From: Terriglobia bacterium
GTDB taxonomy: Bacteria; Acidobacteriota; Terriglobia; Terriglobales; Acidobacteriaceae
Assembly: GCA_020072815.1 (NCBI GenBank)
Contig: JAIQGE010000014.1
Span: forward strand, 71,223-111,881
Length of the DNA stretch: 40,659 bases
Reading direction: 5' to 3'
A model generated the notes under the pieces. That model did not search any database, was not told the DNA's origin, and saw only the letters and a list, made by a program, of their open reading frames with translations. The translations under genes were made by a program, and so were the position numbers. The first letter of the stretch is position 1. Each line of letters starts with the position of its first letter. Below, one piece after another: positions 7,276 to 15,023 of this stretch.

Positions 7276-9858
7276 ATGCTGGAGTCTTTGTTCCAAGACG
7301 TGCGCTACGGAGCGCGGCTGCTGGCGAAGAAGCCGGGCTTTACCGCTGTTGCCGTGCTGACGCTGGCGCTGGGCATCGGCGCCAACACCGCGATCTTCTC
7401 CATCCTGGACCCGCTGCTGCTGCGCAAATTGCCGGTGCGCGCGCCCGACGAACTGGTGGTGCTCGATGCGGTAGGAGCCATCCACAAACGTGATGCCTGG
7501 CCCATCCTGGCGCTGGACCGTTTTCGCGACCTACGGGCCTTTGCCGGCGCGCTGGCGTTCGTGCCCATTGACTTTGACCGCCAGTCCGGCGACGGACGCA
7601 CTTCCACCGTGCGCGCGGAATTGGTCTCCGGCGATTACTTCAGTCTTCTCGGCGTGCATCCCTACGCCGGACGCCTGCTCGAGCCCGATGACGATCGCGG
7701 CGCCTTCGGCAGCCAGGTGGCCGTGCTCAGCTTCAACTACTGGCAGCGCGAATATCATGGCGATCGCGCCATCATCGGCAAAATGGTCCCCGTCCACAAC
7801 ATGACGTATGTCGTCGCCGGCGTGGCGCCGCCGGAATTTTCCGGCATGGTGGTCGGCGAAGCCCCGGACTTCTATCTGCCGCTCAAAGCCGGCCGTCCGT
7901 TGCAAAGCTCCACGCCCTATGATCCCGGCGAGTGGGTGACCATCGTTGCCCGGCTGCGCCCCGGCGTTTCCCCGCAACAGGCGCAAGTGGCCATGGAACC
8001 CCTGCTGCCGCGCATTGCGGAAGACGCGGGTGTTCCCGAAGTCGAGCGCAAGCAGGCCATGGCCCACGCCGTTATCACGCCTGCGGCGCGCGGGCTCTCG
8101 CATCTGCGCGAACGCTTTTCCCTGCCGGCGCGCATCCTGATGGGCGTTGTGGGCCTGGTGTTGCTGATTGCCTGCTGCAACGTGGCCAACCTCTTGCTCG
8201 CGCAGGGAACGGAGCGCCGCCGTGAAATCATGGTGCGCACGGCCTTGGGCGCGGCGCGCTGGCGTACCGTCCGCCAGTTGGTCACCGAAAGCATGCTGCT
8301 CGCGGCAGCCGGCGCGCTGGCCGGGCTGGTGGTGGGCCGCGTAGCCAGCGGAATGCTGGTGGCGTCGCTGGCCACGGAGCGCTCTCATGCCACGCTCGCC
8401 GCCGGCCTGAGCGGCCGCGTCTTTCTCTTCGCCCTAACCATCACCGTGTTTACCGTCCTGATTTGCGGGCTGGTCCCCGCGCTCTCAGCTTCGCGCTTGA
8501 ACCTGGGGCATGACCTCAAAGCTTCCGGCGCCGGCGGACGCCGCTTTGCTCACACTCGCCTGGCCTCTGCGCTGGTGCTGGGGCAGGTTGCGCTCTCCGT
8601 CACGCTTCTCGGCGCCGCGGGACTGTTGCTGCACAGCCTGGTGAATCTGGAAACCTTTGACGCCGGCTTCAACCGCGATCGCGTGGTGGTCCTGGAAATG
8701 AACGGCAATGCCCCCGGCGAGACGGCGGAACAGGTCAAGGCTTTCTATGACCGCCTGGTGCGGCGCGCCCAAGAGCTGCCCGGCGTGCAATCCGCCAGCC
8801 TCTCCACCTTCACGCCCATCAGCGGCCATGTACTGGGTATCAACTTGAACGTTGACGGCTACGTTCCCCAGCCCGGCGAGCAGACGCACGCGTTTTTTAC
8901 CGCCGTCCGGCCAAAATATTTCGCGACGCTGGGCATTCCGCTCCTCCGCGGACGCGACTTTTCGGTCCACGACACGCCGGACTCGCCGCCGGTGGCCATC
9001 ATCAACCAGACCATGGCACGGCATTTCTTCGGCGACCCAACCGTCCCGGAAAACAGCCCGCTCGGCAAGCGCTTCAAGTTTGTGGAAGGCTCGCGTCCGC
9101 CGATGGAGATCGTCGGCGTCGTAGGCGATTCCAAGTACAACGATCTTCGCGAAGCCACGCCAGACTTCTTCTATCTGGCTAGTTTGCAGTCGCAACCTCG
9201 TTCCACGATTCGCGCCACGTTAAGCGTGCGCGCGGCGGGAAGCGCCCGCGCGGCGGAAAATTCCAGTGCGGCGGGGAACGCGGGTGCTGCACGCAACGTG
9301 GGCACGGCGGGGAGTTCGAGCCCGTATGGGAAAGCGCGCGACGCCGGAGCCACTGCCGAGATGCTGGTCCGCCCCTTGCGCGACCTGGTGCGCCAGCTTG
9401 ATCCCACGGTGAACGTCGCCAGCGTCAGGACGCTACGCCAGCAGGTGGATGAATCTCTGCGCCAGGACCGCCTGATCGCCACGCTGTGCGGGACCTTCAG
9501 CCTGCTGGCCCTGGGGCTGACCTGCGTCGGCCTCTTCGGACTGCTTTCCTTCTCCGTGGCCCGCCGCACCAATGAAATCGGCATCCGCATGGCCCTGGGC
9601 GCGCGCCGCCTGGACATCATGCGCCTGGTCGTGGGCCACGGCATGCGGCTGGTCTGCGTTGGACTTGCTCTGGGCGTGTTCGGGGCCCTGGCCGCGACTG
9701 CCCTGATCAAGAACCTGTTGTTCGGAGTGGGCCGCGCCGACCCCGCAACCTTCCTTGGCATCTGCGCGCTGCTGGCAATCGCGGCCTTAATCGCATGCTA
9801 CGTCCCCGCCCGCCGCGCAACGTACGTCGATCCGCTGGTGGCGTTGCGGAACGAGTAG
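7276..9858 (+). CDS. ADOP-type ABC transporter permease (MacB/FtsX-like)
   Basis: An 860-residue inner-membrane protein of the 'acidobacterial duplicated orphan permease' type, with two MacB-like periplasmic domains and two FtsX-like membrane modules in one chain. It opens with DVRYGARLLAKKPGFTAVAVLTLALGIGANTAIFS, the usual ADOP N-terminus containing the first membrane helix. The first FtsX module is near residues 285-415 and contains ERRREIMVRTALGAARWR. The second, at the C-terminus, contains RRTNEIGIRMALGARRLD and ends in DPLVALRNE. No ATPase gene is adjacent, which is typical of these orphans. Residues about 645-695 are an Ala/Gly/Ser-rich low-complexity insertion. The transported substrate cannot be inferred. 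No clear ribosome binding site precedes the ATG at 7276. Confidence 0.92.
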   Translation: MLESLFQDVRYGARLLAKKPGFTAVAVLTLALGIGANTAIFSILDPLLLRKLPVRAPDELVVLDAVGAIHKRDAWPILALDRFRDLRAFAGALAFVPIDFDRQSGDGRTSTVRAELVSGDYFSLLGVHPYAGRLLEPDDDRGAFGSQVAVLSFNYWQREYHGDRAIIGKMVPVHNMTYVVAGVAPPEFSGMVVGEAPDFYLPLKAGRPLQSSTPYDPGEWVTIVARLRPGVSPQQAQVAMEPLLPRIAEDAGVPEVERKQAMAHAVITPAARGLSHLRERFSLPARILMGVVGLVLLIACCNVANLLLAQGTERRREIMVRTALGAARWRTVRQLVTESMLLAAAGALAGLVVGRVASGMLVASLATERSHATLAAGLSGRVFLFALTITVFTVLICGLVPALSASRLNLGHDLKASGAGGRRFAHTRLASALVLGQVALSVTLLGAAGLLLHSLVNLETFDAGFNRDRVVVLEMNGNAPGETAEQVKAFYDRLVRRAQELPGVQSASLSTFTPISGHVLGINLNVDGYVPQPGEQTHAFFTAVRPKYFATLGIPLLRGRDFSVHDTPDSPPVAIINQTMARHFFGDPTVPENSPLGKRFKFVEGSRPPMEIVGVVGDSKYNDLREATPDFFYLASLQSQPRSTIRATLSVRAAGSARAAENSSAAGNAGAARNVGTAGSSSPYGKARDAGATAEMLVRPLRDLVRQLDPTVNVASVRTLRQQVDESLRQDRLIATLCGTFSLLALGLTCVGLFGLLSFSVARRTNEIGIRMALGARRLDIMRLVVGHGMRLVCVGLALGVFGALAATALIKNLLFGVGRADPATFLGICALLAIAALIACYVPARRATYVDPLVALRNE

Positions 9859-9881
9859 GCTTTGGCTTTTTCTTTGTTCCT

Positions 9882-9911
9882 AGCGCAGCGAGGAATCCCT
9901 ATGGTTACGAG
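9882..9911 (+). repeat. Family B repeat, partial copy
   Basis: AGCGCAGCGAGGAATCCCTA matches the right half of the family B consensus (CAGCGAGGGATCCCTA) with one change in the palindromic core. The CTGAAATCCCGAGC half is missing or decayed. Confidence 0.55.
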
Positions 9912-9914
9912 AAT

Positions 9915-9946
9915 CGTGTGTCACGGCCATTCCTGCCGCGCTTTTC
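9915..9946 (+). repeat. Degenerate REP palindrome, family A
   Basis: CGTGTGTCACGGCCATTCC followed by TGCCGCGC and TTTTCT. It lines up with the intact copy at 10136-10168 but has a mutated GTGG head and a weakened stem. Confidence 0.4.
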
Positions 9947-10055
9947 TGACTTGCCATTCCGAAAAAGTGAGGAACCTGCTTTTCCGATCACGGCGATGAC
10001 GTGCGATGTCGCGCGATCACGGTTATCACCCGGTTGCCGGATCACCCGGCCTTCA

Positions 10056-10086
10056 ATCAGTGTCATCAGCATTCATCAGCGGTAAG
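10056..10086 (+). repeat. Family D triple ATCnGyG repeat
   Basis: Three ATCAG units, about ten bases apart, ending in CAGCGGTAAG. The same architecture recurs at 14965 and 32701. Confidence 0.5.
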
Positions 10087-10135
10087 ATTTTGCTTTTGAC
10101 ATGCCCTACCAAATCGTTGCGAGCCTTGCAACGCC

Positions 10136-10168
10136 CGTGTGGCACCGGCACTCCTGCCGGTGCGCTTT
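10136..10168 (+). repeat. REP palindrome, family A
   Basis: A GTGG head overlaps the perfect stem CACCGGCA (10143-10150) / TGCCGGTG (10155-10162) with loop CTCC, followed by CGCTTTTC. The T-rich tail means it might also work as a weak terminator. Confidence 0.75.
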
Positions 10169-10268
10169 TCTTAATTCCGGCAATATGCGCAAATATCGAA
10201 GGTCCGCAAAATGCTAAACTAATCAGTTTGCCCCCGATATCCCGTTCCTCACATAGGTTTCACTTTTT

Positions 10269-11468
10269 ATGGCACAAACTGATATCGCAATCGTGAGTGG
10301 CGCGCGCACGCCCATGGGCCGCTATTGCGGCAAATTGCGCGACTTTACCGCCATGGAACTGGGCGCCTTTGCCGCCCAGGAAGCCATCCGGCGCTCCGGT
10401 GTTGACCCCAAGGAATTCGACCACGCCGTCTTCGGCAACGCCCAGCAGACGTCCGGCGACTCGCTCTATGGCGCGCGTCACGTGGCGCTCAAAGCTGGTC
10501 TGCCGATTGAAACCCCGGCCCTGACGGTGAACCGCATCTGCGGGTCCGGCATACAGTCGCTGGTCAGCGCGGCGCAGATGATCCAACTGGGCGAAGCCAG
10601 CACCGTGCTGGCCGGAGGCATTGAATCCATGTCTCAAGCGCCGCACGTGATTCGCGGCGCGCGCTGGGGCTTTGGCCTGGGCGAAGGCAAAATGGAAGAT
10701 TCGCTCATGGTGGCCCTGCTGGACACCTACTGCAATCTCTACATGGCCAACACCGCCGAGCTTTACGCCGAGCAGCAGGGCATCACCCGCCAGATGATGG
10801 ACGAATTCGCCTTGCAGTCGCAGCAGAAAGCTGGCGCAGCGCAACAGGCCTGCCGGCTCGCGGAAGAGATTGCGCCCGTCGCGCTCAAGAACCGCAAAGG
10901 CGAGCCCACCGGCGAGATGTTCGAGAAAGACGACCACCTGCGACCTGACACCACCATGGAAAACCTGGCTAAGCTGAAGCCGGCGTTCGGCAAGAATGGC
11001 ACCGTCACCGCCGGCAACGCCAGCGGCATCGTGGACGGAGGCGCTGCCGTGGTGATGATGCCCCTGGAGGTGGCCCAAAAACGCAACCTCAAGCCCTTGG
11101 GGCGCATCGTGAGCTGGGGTATTGCCGCCGTGGACCCCAAGATCATGGGCAGCGGTCCGGTGCCGTCGTCCCGTCTGGCGCTCAAGAAAGCCGGCCTTAC
11201 GCTCGCCGACATTGACCTGATCGAAGTGAATGAAGCTTTCGCCGGACAATATCTTGCGGTTGAAAAAGAATTAGCTCTCGACCGCAGCAAGGTCAACGTG
11301 AACGGCGGGGCCATCGCGCTCGGTCATCCGCTGGGCGCGACCGGCACGCGGCTGGTGATCACTCTGCTGCATGAGCTGCGCCGCCGCAAAGCCAAGTACG
11401 GATTGGCGACGGCGTGCATCGGCGGCGGGCAGGGCATTGCGATGATCGTGGAGAATCTCCAGAGGTAA
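10269..11468 (+). CDS. Acetyl-CoA acetyltransferase (thiolase)
   Basis: Thiolase of 399 residues that joins two acetyl-CoA into acetoacetyl-CoA or cleaves 3-ketoacyl-CoA. All catalytic positions are present: nucleophile Cys91 in NRICGSG, His353 in GHPLGATG, and the general base Cys383 in CIGGGQG. The length matches the AtoB/PhaA/FadA group. The nearby 3-hydroxybutyryl-CoA dehydrogenase (11774) and enoyl-CoA hydratase (13254-13263) on the same strand suggest a C4 acyl-CoA pathway in either direction: beta-oxidation, butanoate metabolism or polyhydroxybutyrate precursor supply. Substrate chain length cannot be told from sequence alone. The genes are separated by repeat DNA, so they may not form one transcript. 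Confidence 0.94.
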   Translation: MAQTDIAIVSGARTPMGRYCGKLRDFTAMELGAFAAQEAIRRSGVDPKEFDHAVFGNAQQTSGDSLYGARHVALKAGLPIETPALTVNRICGSGIQSLVSAAQMIQLGEASTVLAGGIESMSQAPHVIRGARWGFGLGEGKMEDSLMVALLDTYCNLYMANTAELYAEQQGITRQMMDEFALQSQQKAGAAQQACRLAEEIAPVALKNRKGEPTGEMFEKDDHLRPDTTMENLAKLKPAFGKNGTVTAGNASGIVDGGAAVVMMPLEVAQKRNLKPLGRIVSWGIAAVDPKIMGSGPVPSSRLALKKAGLTLADIDLIEVNEAFAGQYLAVEKELALDRSKVNVNGGAIALGHPLGATGTRLVITLLHELRRRKAKYGLATACIGGGQGIAMIVENLQR

Positions 11469-11542
11469 GCTTCACCACAGAGGACACAGAGAAACACAGA
11501 GTAAGAACGGCAAACCACAAAGGGCACGAAGGAGCTTTATCC

Positions 11543-11590
11543 GAAGTCCCGAACCCGCAGGTTTTGCGGGTGAGGGATCCCTATAGCTGC
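11543..11590 (+). repeat. Family B repeat, plus orientation
   Basis: GAAGTCCCGAACCCGCAGG, then TTTTGCGGGTGAGGGATCC and CTA. It contains the inner stem ACCCGCA/TGCGGGT and the GGGATCCCT palindrome. It lies inside the family C inverted ends. Confidence 0.65.
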
Positions 11591-11631
11591 TAAGATCGCG
11601 GTGTGTGACTGTCGAACGGAAGATTGCTGCT

Positions 11632-11672
11632 AGCCATAGGGATCTCTCGCTGCGCTCGAGATTTTAGAAAAA
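11632..11672 (-). repeat. Family B repeat, minus orientation
   Basis: ATAGGGATCTCTCGCTGCGC then TCGAGATTTTAGAAAAAG is the inverse of the family B consensus. It faces the copy at 11543. Confidence 0.65.
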
Positions 11673-11773
11673 GACCTTCGTGATCCTTCGTGTCCTTTGT
11701 GGTTGGGCTCTTGCTCTGTGTGCCTCTGTGCCCTCTGTGGTAAAGATCTTTTGTTAAGTTTTTAAGGAGCAAT

Positions 11774-12664
11774 ATGGCAATCAAAAAAGTTGGCGTTCTC
11801 GGTTGCGGTCTGATGGGCTCCGGCATTGCCCAGGTCAGCGCGACCGCCGGTTATGACGTGGTTGTTCTCGAGCAAGAGCAGAAGTTCCTCGATAAAGGCT
11901 TTGCCGGGATTGAGAAGTCGCTGGCCAAGTTTGCCGAGAAGCCGGACAAGACCGGCGTCACTCCGGAGATGGCGAAGCAGGCCCGCGCGCGCATCACAGG
12001 CGCCACCAACCAGGCCGCCCTCGTCGATTGCGACATCATCGTTGAAGCCATCATTGAAAACGTGGAAGAGAAGAAGAAGATGTTCTCCGCGCTGGACGCG
12101 ATCGTAAATAAAGACGCCATCTTCGCCAGCAACACGTCTTCCATCTGCATCACGGAAGTGGCAGCCGCCACCAAGCGTCCCGACAAATTCGTCGGCCTGC
12201 ATTTCTTCAACCCCGTCCCGCTGATGAAATTGGTGGAGGTCGTCCGCACCATCGCCACCGCGGATGCGGCCTTTGACGTGGCTTTCGAATTCGGCAAGAG
12301 CCTGGGCAAAGTGCCTGTCCGCACCAGCGACAAGACCGGGTTCATCGTGAACCGGCTGCTGGTGCCGTATCTGCTGGACGCCATCCGCGCGTACGAAGAA
12401 GGCGTCGGCTCCATCCCTGACATTGACAATGCGATGAAGCTGGGCTGCGGCTACCCCATGGGTCCGTTCACGCTGCTGGATTTCGTCGGCTTGGACACCA
12501 CCTACTACATCACCCACGTGATGTTTGACGAGTTCCGCGAGCGGCGTTTTGCGTCGCCGCCGCTGCTCAAGCGCCTGGTGATGGCCGGATGGTACGGAAG
12601 AAAATCCGGCAAAGGGTTTTATGATTACGCAGACCCAGCGAACCCTGTGCCTAGCCGCCTGTAA
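11774..12664 (+). CDS. hbd: 3-hydroxybutyryl-CoA dehydrogenase
   Basis: NAD(P)-dependent oxidoreductase interconverting 3-hydroxybutyryl-CoA and acetoacetyl-CoA. The 296 residues are a little longer than the usual 280-290. The N-terminal Rossmann fold has VGVLGCGLMGSGIAQ (GxGxxG). The catalytic histidine is His143 in GLHFFNPVP, with the preceding SNTSSI motif. The C-terminal helical domain carries KTGFIVNRLLVPYL and GYPMGPFTLLDFVGLD. The protein is cytoplasmic. TAAGGAG lies just upstream of the ATG. It works between the thiolase (10269) and enoyl-CoA hydratase (13254-13263) of the same cluster; the family is also called PaaH or FadB2 in other pathways. Confidence 0.95.
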   Translation: MAIKKVGVLGCGLMGSGIAQVSATAGYDVVVLEQEQKFLDKGFAGIEKSLAKFAEKPDKTGVTPEMAKQARARITGATNQAALVDCDIIVEAIIENVEEKKKMFSALDAIVNKDAIFASNTSSICITEVAAATKRPDKFVGLHFFNPVPLMKLVEVVRTIATADAAFDVAFEFGKSLGKVPVRTSDKTGFIVNRLLVPYLLDAIRAYEEGVGSIPDIDNAMKLGCGYPMGPFTLLDFVGLDTTYYITHVMFDEFRERRFASPPLLKRLVMAGWYGRKSGKGFYDYADPANPVPSRL

Positions 12665-12702
12665 ATTTGCGGAATCTTTTCTTGGCGTAACACAAAAGAG
12701 AC

Positions 12703-13158
12703 ATGCGACGTCCTAAGATGGTCATTGCCGTTGCGCTGCTGGAAACTTTGGGCTCCGTTGCCTTGGTTGCCACCGCGATCTTCTTGCTTGTGCTGGCGCA
12801 CAAGGCGCGGTTAAAGCCGCCGGCGGCGAATCCAGAGCAGGAGGCGCGGGGGTTAGTGGAGGCCGCGGAGATTGTGGCAGGGATGGCCTTGCCCGCGGTC
12901 CTATCCTGCTGGGGGCTATGGAAGGGCAGGCGCTGGGGTTGGTGGCTGGCTACCTTCATCAACGCCGTCGGCCTGACAATTTTTCTCTGGGACCCCATCA
13001 CCAGCCACGCCCGGCCGGACGCTGATGAGTTGACCTTCATCGCGATGTTTGCTGTTTTACTGCTACTGTTGTTCCTGGGGCCGGTACGCCGCTTTTATTT
13101 GCGTAAGGACAAGAATCCGCCGGAAGCAGGCTCAGCGTCGTTGACGGCTGAGCCATAG
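12703..13158 (+). CDS. Small integral membrane protein of unknown function
   Basis: Encodes 151 residues with about four predicted membrane helices: residues 5-27 (VALLETLGSVALVATAIFLL), 48-66, 72-90 (WGWWLATFINAVGLTIFLW) and 111-128 (FIAMFAVLLLLLFLG). Loops are short and the C-terminus is charged. I do not recognise the family. It sits between hbd and the enoyl-CoA hydratase on the same strand with gaps of 38 and 95-104 bp, so it could be co-transcribed, but nothing in the sequence ties it to acyl-CoA metabolism. The ATG at 12703 has no strong ribosome binding site. Coding potential is supported by the consistent hydrophobic pattern and GC-rich third positions. Confidence 0.65.
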   Translation: MRRPKMVIAVALLETLGSVALVATAIFLLVLAHKARLKPPAANPEQEARGLVEAAEIVAGMALPAVLSCWGLWKGRRWGWWLATFINAVGLTIFLWDPITSHARPDADELTFIAMFAVLLLLLFLGPVRRFYLRKDKNPPEAGSASLTAEP

Positions 13159-13262
13159 TCCAAAATTCCGGCTCAGATGGTCGGCATATTCTTTCAAGGC
13201 ACTCGAGGAAAAGGAAGCTTGGCGGGCGCGGCGGAACATCGGGAAAAGGCATTGTGAAACTT

Positions 13263-14039
13263 ATGGAAAACGTCAAACTCGAAAAAAAGAACAACATCGC
13301 TTACGTCACCATTGACCGTCCCAAAGTCCTCAACGCGCTCAACATGGCCACCATGGGCGAGCTGCAGGAGGTCTTCAGCGACCTGGCGGCGGATAGAGAC
13401 ATTCGCGTAGTGGTCCTCACCGGCGGAGGCGAGAAATCGTTCGTTGCCGGAGCGGACATCAATGAGCTGCAGAAGAACAATCCCGTTGAAGCCAAAGCCT
13501 ACACTCATCGCGGACAGGCCGTGCTCGACCTCATCGAGAACCTGGGCAAGCCGGTGATCGCCTGCATCAACGGGTTTGCCCTGGGCGGCGGATGCGAGAT
13601 CGCCATGGCCTGCACCATGCGCCTGGCCAGCGAAGGCGCCAAGATCGGGCAGCCCGAGGTAAAGCTGGGCATCATTCCCGGCTACGGCGGCACGCAGCGC
13701 CTGCCACGGTTGGTGGGCACCGGCCTGGCCATGCAGATTCTGCTGACCGGCGACATGATCACCGCCCAGGAAGCGCACCGCATCGGCTTGGTGAATGAAA
13801 TTCTGCCGGCGGACAAGTTGATCGCGCGCGCTGAGGAAATTGCGAAGAAGATCATCGCCAACGCGCCGCTGGCCATCCAGTACACCATGGAGGCCGTGAA
13901 CCAGGGTCTGAACATGACTCTGGAAGGCGGCCTATTCCTGGAAGCCACACTGTTCAGCGTGGCCTGCGCGTCCGACGACAAGACCGAAGGCACCACGGCG
14001 TTTCTGGAGAAGCGTCCGGCGAAATTCCTGGGGAAGTAG
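13263..14039 (+). CDS. crt: Enoyl-CoA hydratase (crotonase family)
   Basis: Adds water across the 2,3 double bond of enoyl-CoA, here probably crotonyl-CoA, given the adjacent dehydrogenase and thiolase. About 258 residues, the normal size. The crotonase signature is intact: the oxyanion hole region SFVAGADI and GFALGGGCE, with the two catalytic glutamates at Glu112 (GGGCE) and Glu132 (QPEVKLG), 20 residues apart as in classical hydratases, followed by GIIPGYGGTQRL. I place the start at the ATG 13263; a GTG at 13254 is also possible, because AAGG at 13246-13249 lies 13 and 4 bases from the two candidates. The next frame begins only 7 bp after the stop, so the two are probably co-transcribed. 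Confidence 0.94.
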   Translation: MENVKLEKKNNIAYVTIDRPKVLNALNMATMGELQEVFSDLAADRDIRVVVLTGGGEKSFVAGADINELQKNNPVEAKAYTHRGQAVLDLIENLGKPVIACINGFALGGGCEIAMACTMRLASEGAKIGQPEVKLGIIPGYGGTQRLPRLVGTGLAMQILLTGDMITAQEAHRIGLVNEILPADKLIARAEEIAKKIIANAPLAIQYTMEAVNQGLNMTLEGGLFLEATLFSVACASDDKTEGTTAFLEKRPAKFLGK

Positions 14040-14046
14040 ACCGCGC

Positions 14047-14946
14047 GTGATCAAAGGCATCACCACAATCCGCAAGGTTGCCGGCGCTAAAGATTTTGCC
14101 GCGCTGCGTGAACTCTTTTCCGTCCTCGGCTTCGAACACGGCAAAGGCTGGAAGGACTCGGTCAGCGAAGGCGCGGCGTTTTTGGCGCCCATCGGCAACC
14201 TGGAGCTGGTGCACGGCTCAGCGACTCATCACACTGACCTGTGGATCGAAGTTACGGACCTGGATTCGATTCAAGACATACTTGCCAAGAAGAAGATCAA
14301 ATTCGTCCCCTACGTCTTTGAGACCGACTGGGACGCGCGCGCGTTGATCGCCGAGCCGGTCAAAGGTCTGAAGGTTGCTTTCTGGCAGAGGAACCGCCCC
14401 AAGTCCGGCGCCACGGAGGGCGACATGAACGCCCGCGGCATGAAGTTTGCCATCGTCGTCGCGCGCTGGAACTCCTTCATCACCGAGCGCCTGCTGCAAG
14501 GCTCGCTGGACGGTCTGCGCCGCAGCGGCTGCCGCGAACAGGACATTACCGTGGTCCGCGTGCCGGGCTCGTTTGAGATACCGTCGCAGGCGCGCACGCT
14601 GGCCGAAACCGGAAAGTATGATGCCATCATCACTCTTGGCTGCCTGATTCGCGGCGAGACCACGCACTACGAGCACATTGCCACCGAAGTCACGCGGGGC
14701 ATTGGGCAGTCCGCGCAAGAAACCGGCGTGCCCCACACCTACGGCGTGCTCACTTGTGAGAACCTGGAGCAAGCGCTGGATCGCGCGGGATTGAAAGCCG
14801 GCAACAAAGGTTTTGAGGCGGCGACCTCGGCCATCGAAATGGTCAGCTTGAAGCGCAAGACCGCAGGGCGCGGCAAAGTTTCCGCCGGATCTTCACGATC
14901 AGGGAAGAAGATGGTCAGAAAGAAAGCCAAGAGCAAGAAACGATAG
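14047..14946 (+). CDS. ribH: Fused VOC-like domain and 6,7-dimethyl-8-ribityllumazine synthase
   Basis: One uninterrupted 299-residue frame. Residues 1-120 resemble a glyoxalase/VOC fold protein (ITTIRKVAGAKDFAALRELF, FLAPIGNLELVHG, TDLWIEVTDLDSIQDIL). From about residue 127 it is lumazine synthase, which condenses the pyrimidinedione and dihydroxybutanone phosphate in riboflavin synthesis; hallmarks are ARWNSFITERLL, VPGSFEIP, GCLIRGETTHYEHIA with the catalytic histidine, and PHTYGVLTCENLEQALDRAG. A lysine/arginine-rich tail of about 30 residues ends the protein. The frame starts at GTG 14047, 7 bp after crt. An in-frame ATG at 14425 preceded by GGAGGG would give a stand-alone 173-residue enzyme, so two products or internal initiation are possible. 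nusB follows, a common neighbour of ribH. Confidence 0.88.
   Translation: MIKGITTIRKVAGAKDFAALRELFSVLGFEHGKGWKDSVSEGAAFLAPIGNLELVHGSATHHTDLWIEVTDLDSIQDILAKKKIKFVPYVFETDWDARALIAEPVKGLKVAFWQRNRPKSGATEGDMNARGMKFAIVVARWNSFITERLLQGSLDGLRRSGCREQDITVVRVPGSFEIPSQARTLAETGKYDAIITLGCLIRGETTHYEHIATEVTRGIGQSAQETGVPHTYGVLTCENLEQALDRAGLKAGNKGFEAATSAIEMVSLKRKTAGRGKVSAGSSRSGKKMVRKKAKSKKR
14415..14427 (+). promoter_or_regulatory. Internal ribosome binding site and start for stand-alone RibH
   Basis: GGAGGG (14415-14420) lies 4 bases before an in-frame ATG (14425-14427), exactly at the boundary between the VOC-like and lumazine synthase parts. This is a stronger initiation signal than any near the upstream GTG at 14047. 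Confidence 0.55.
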
Positions 14947-14964
14947 TCAAGGAATCGAATTTCA

Positions 14965-14997
14965 GATCAGTGTTATCTGTGTAAATCAGTGGTAAGC
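14965..14997 (+). repeat. Family D triple ATCnGyG repeat
   Basis: ATCAGTGTTATCTGTGTAAA then TCAGTGGTAAG: three ATCnGTG units in tandem, between ribH and nusB, just upstream of the nusB ribosome binding site. This unit type recurs at 10056 and 32701. Confidence 0.55.
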
Positions 14998-15023
14998 AGT
15001 TTTTGAGAACCGAAAGGAAGCAA

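Larger units (their letters stand above)
9859..10268. other. Repeat-bearing intergenic region before the thiolase gene
   Basis: A gap of 410 bases with no gene. It holds a partial family B repeat (9882-9911), a degenerate and a good family A REP (9915-9946, 10136-10168), two copies of CGATCACGG (9985 and 10014) and a family D triple repeat (10056-10086). A possible extended -10 for the thiolase gene, TGC-TAAACT, ends at 10220. Confidence 0.6.
11474..11741. mobile_element. MITE-like element with long inverted ends (family C)
   Basis: The left end 11474-11535 (starting ACCACAGAGGACACAGAG, ending AGGGCACGAAGGA) is matched in inverted orientation by 11682-11741 (ending CCCTCTGTGGT). The arms are about 60 bp long and agree at most positions by eye. 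Two family B palindromes, themselves inverted to each other, sit between the arms. There is no coding capacity. It fills the gap between the thiolase and hydroxybutyryl-CoA dehydrogenase genes. No target duplication was identified. Confidence 0.6.

Noticed and set aside
10260-11249. A 329-codon minus-strand frame opposite the thiolase gene
   Set aside because: The thiolase has all catalytic residues in the plus strand; the antisense product has no family features.
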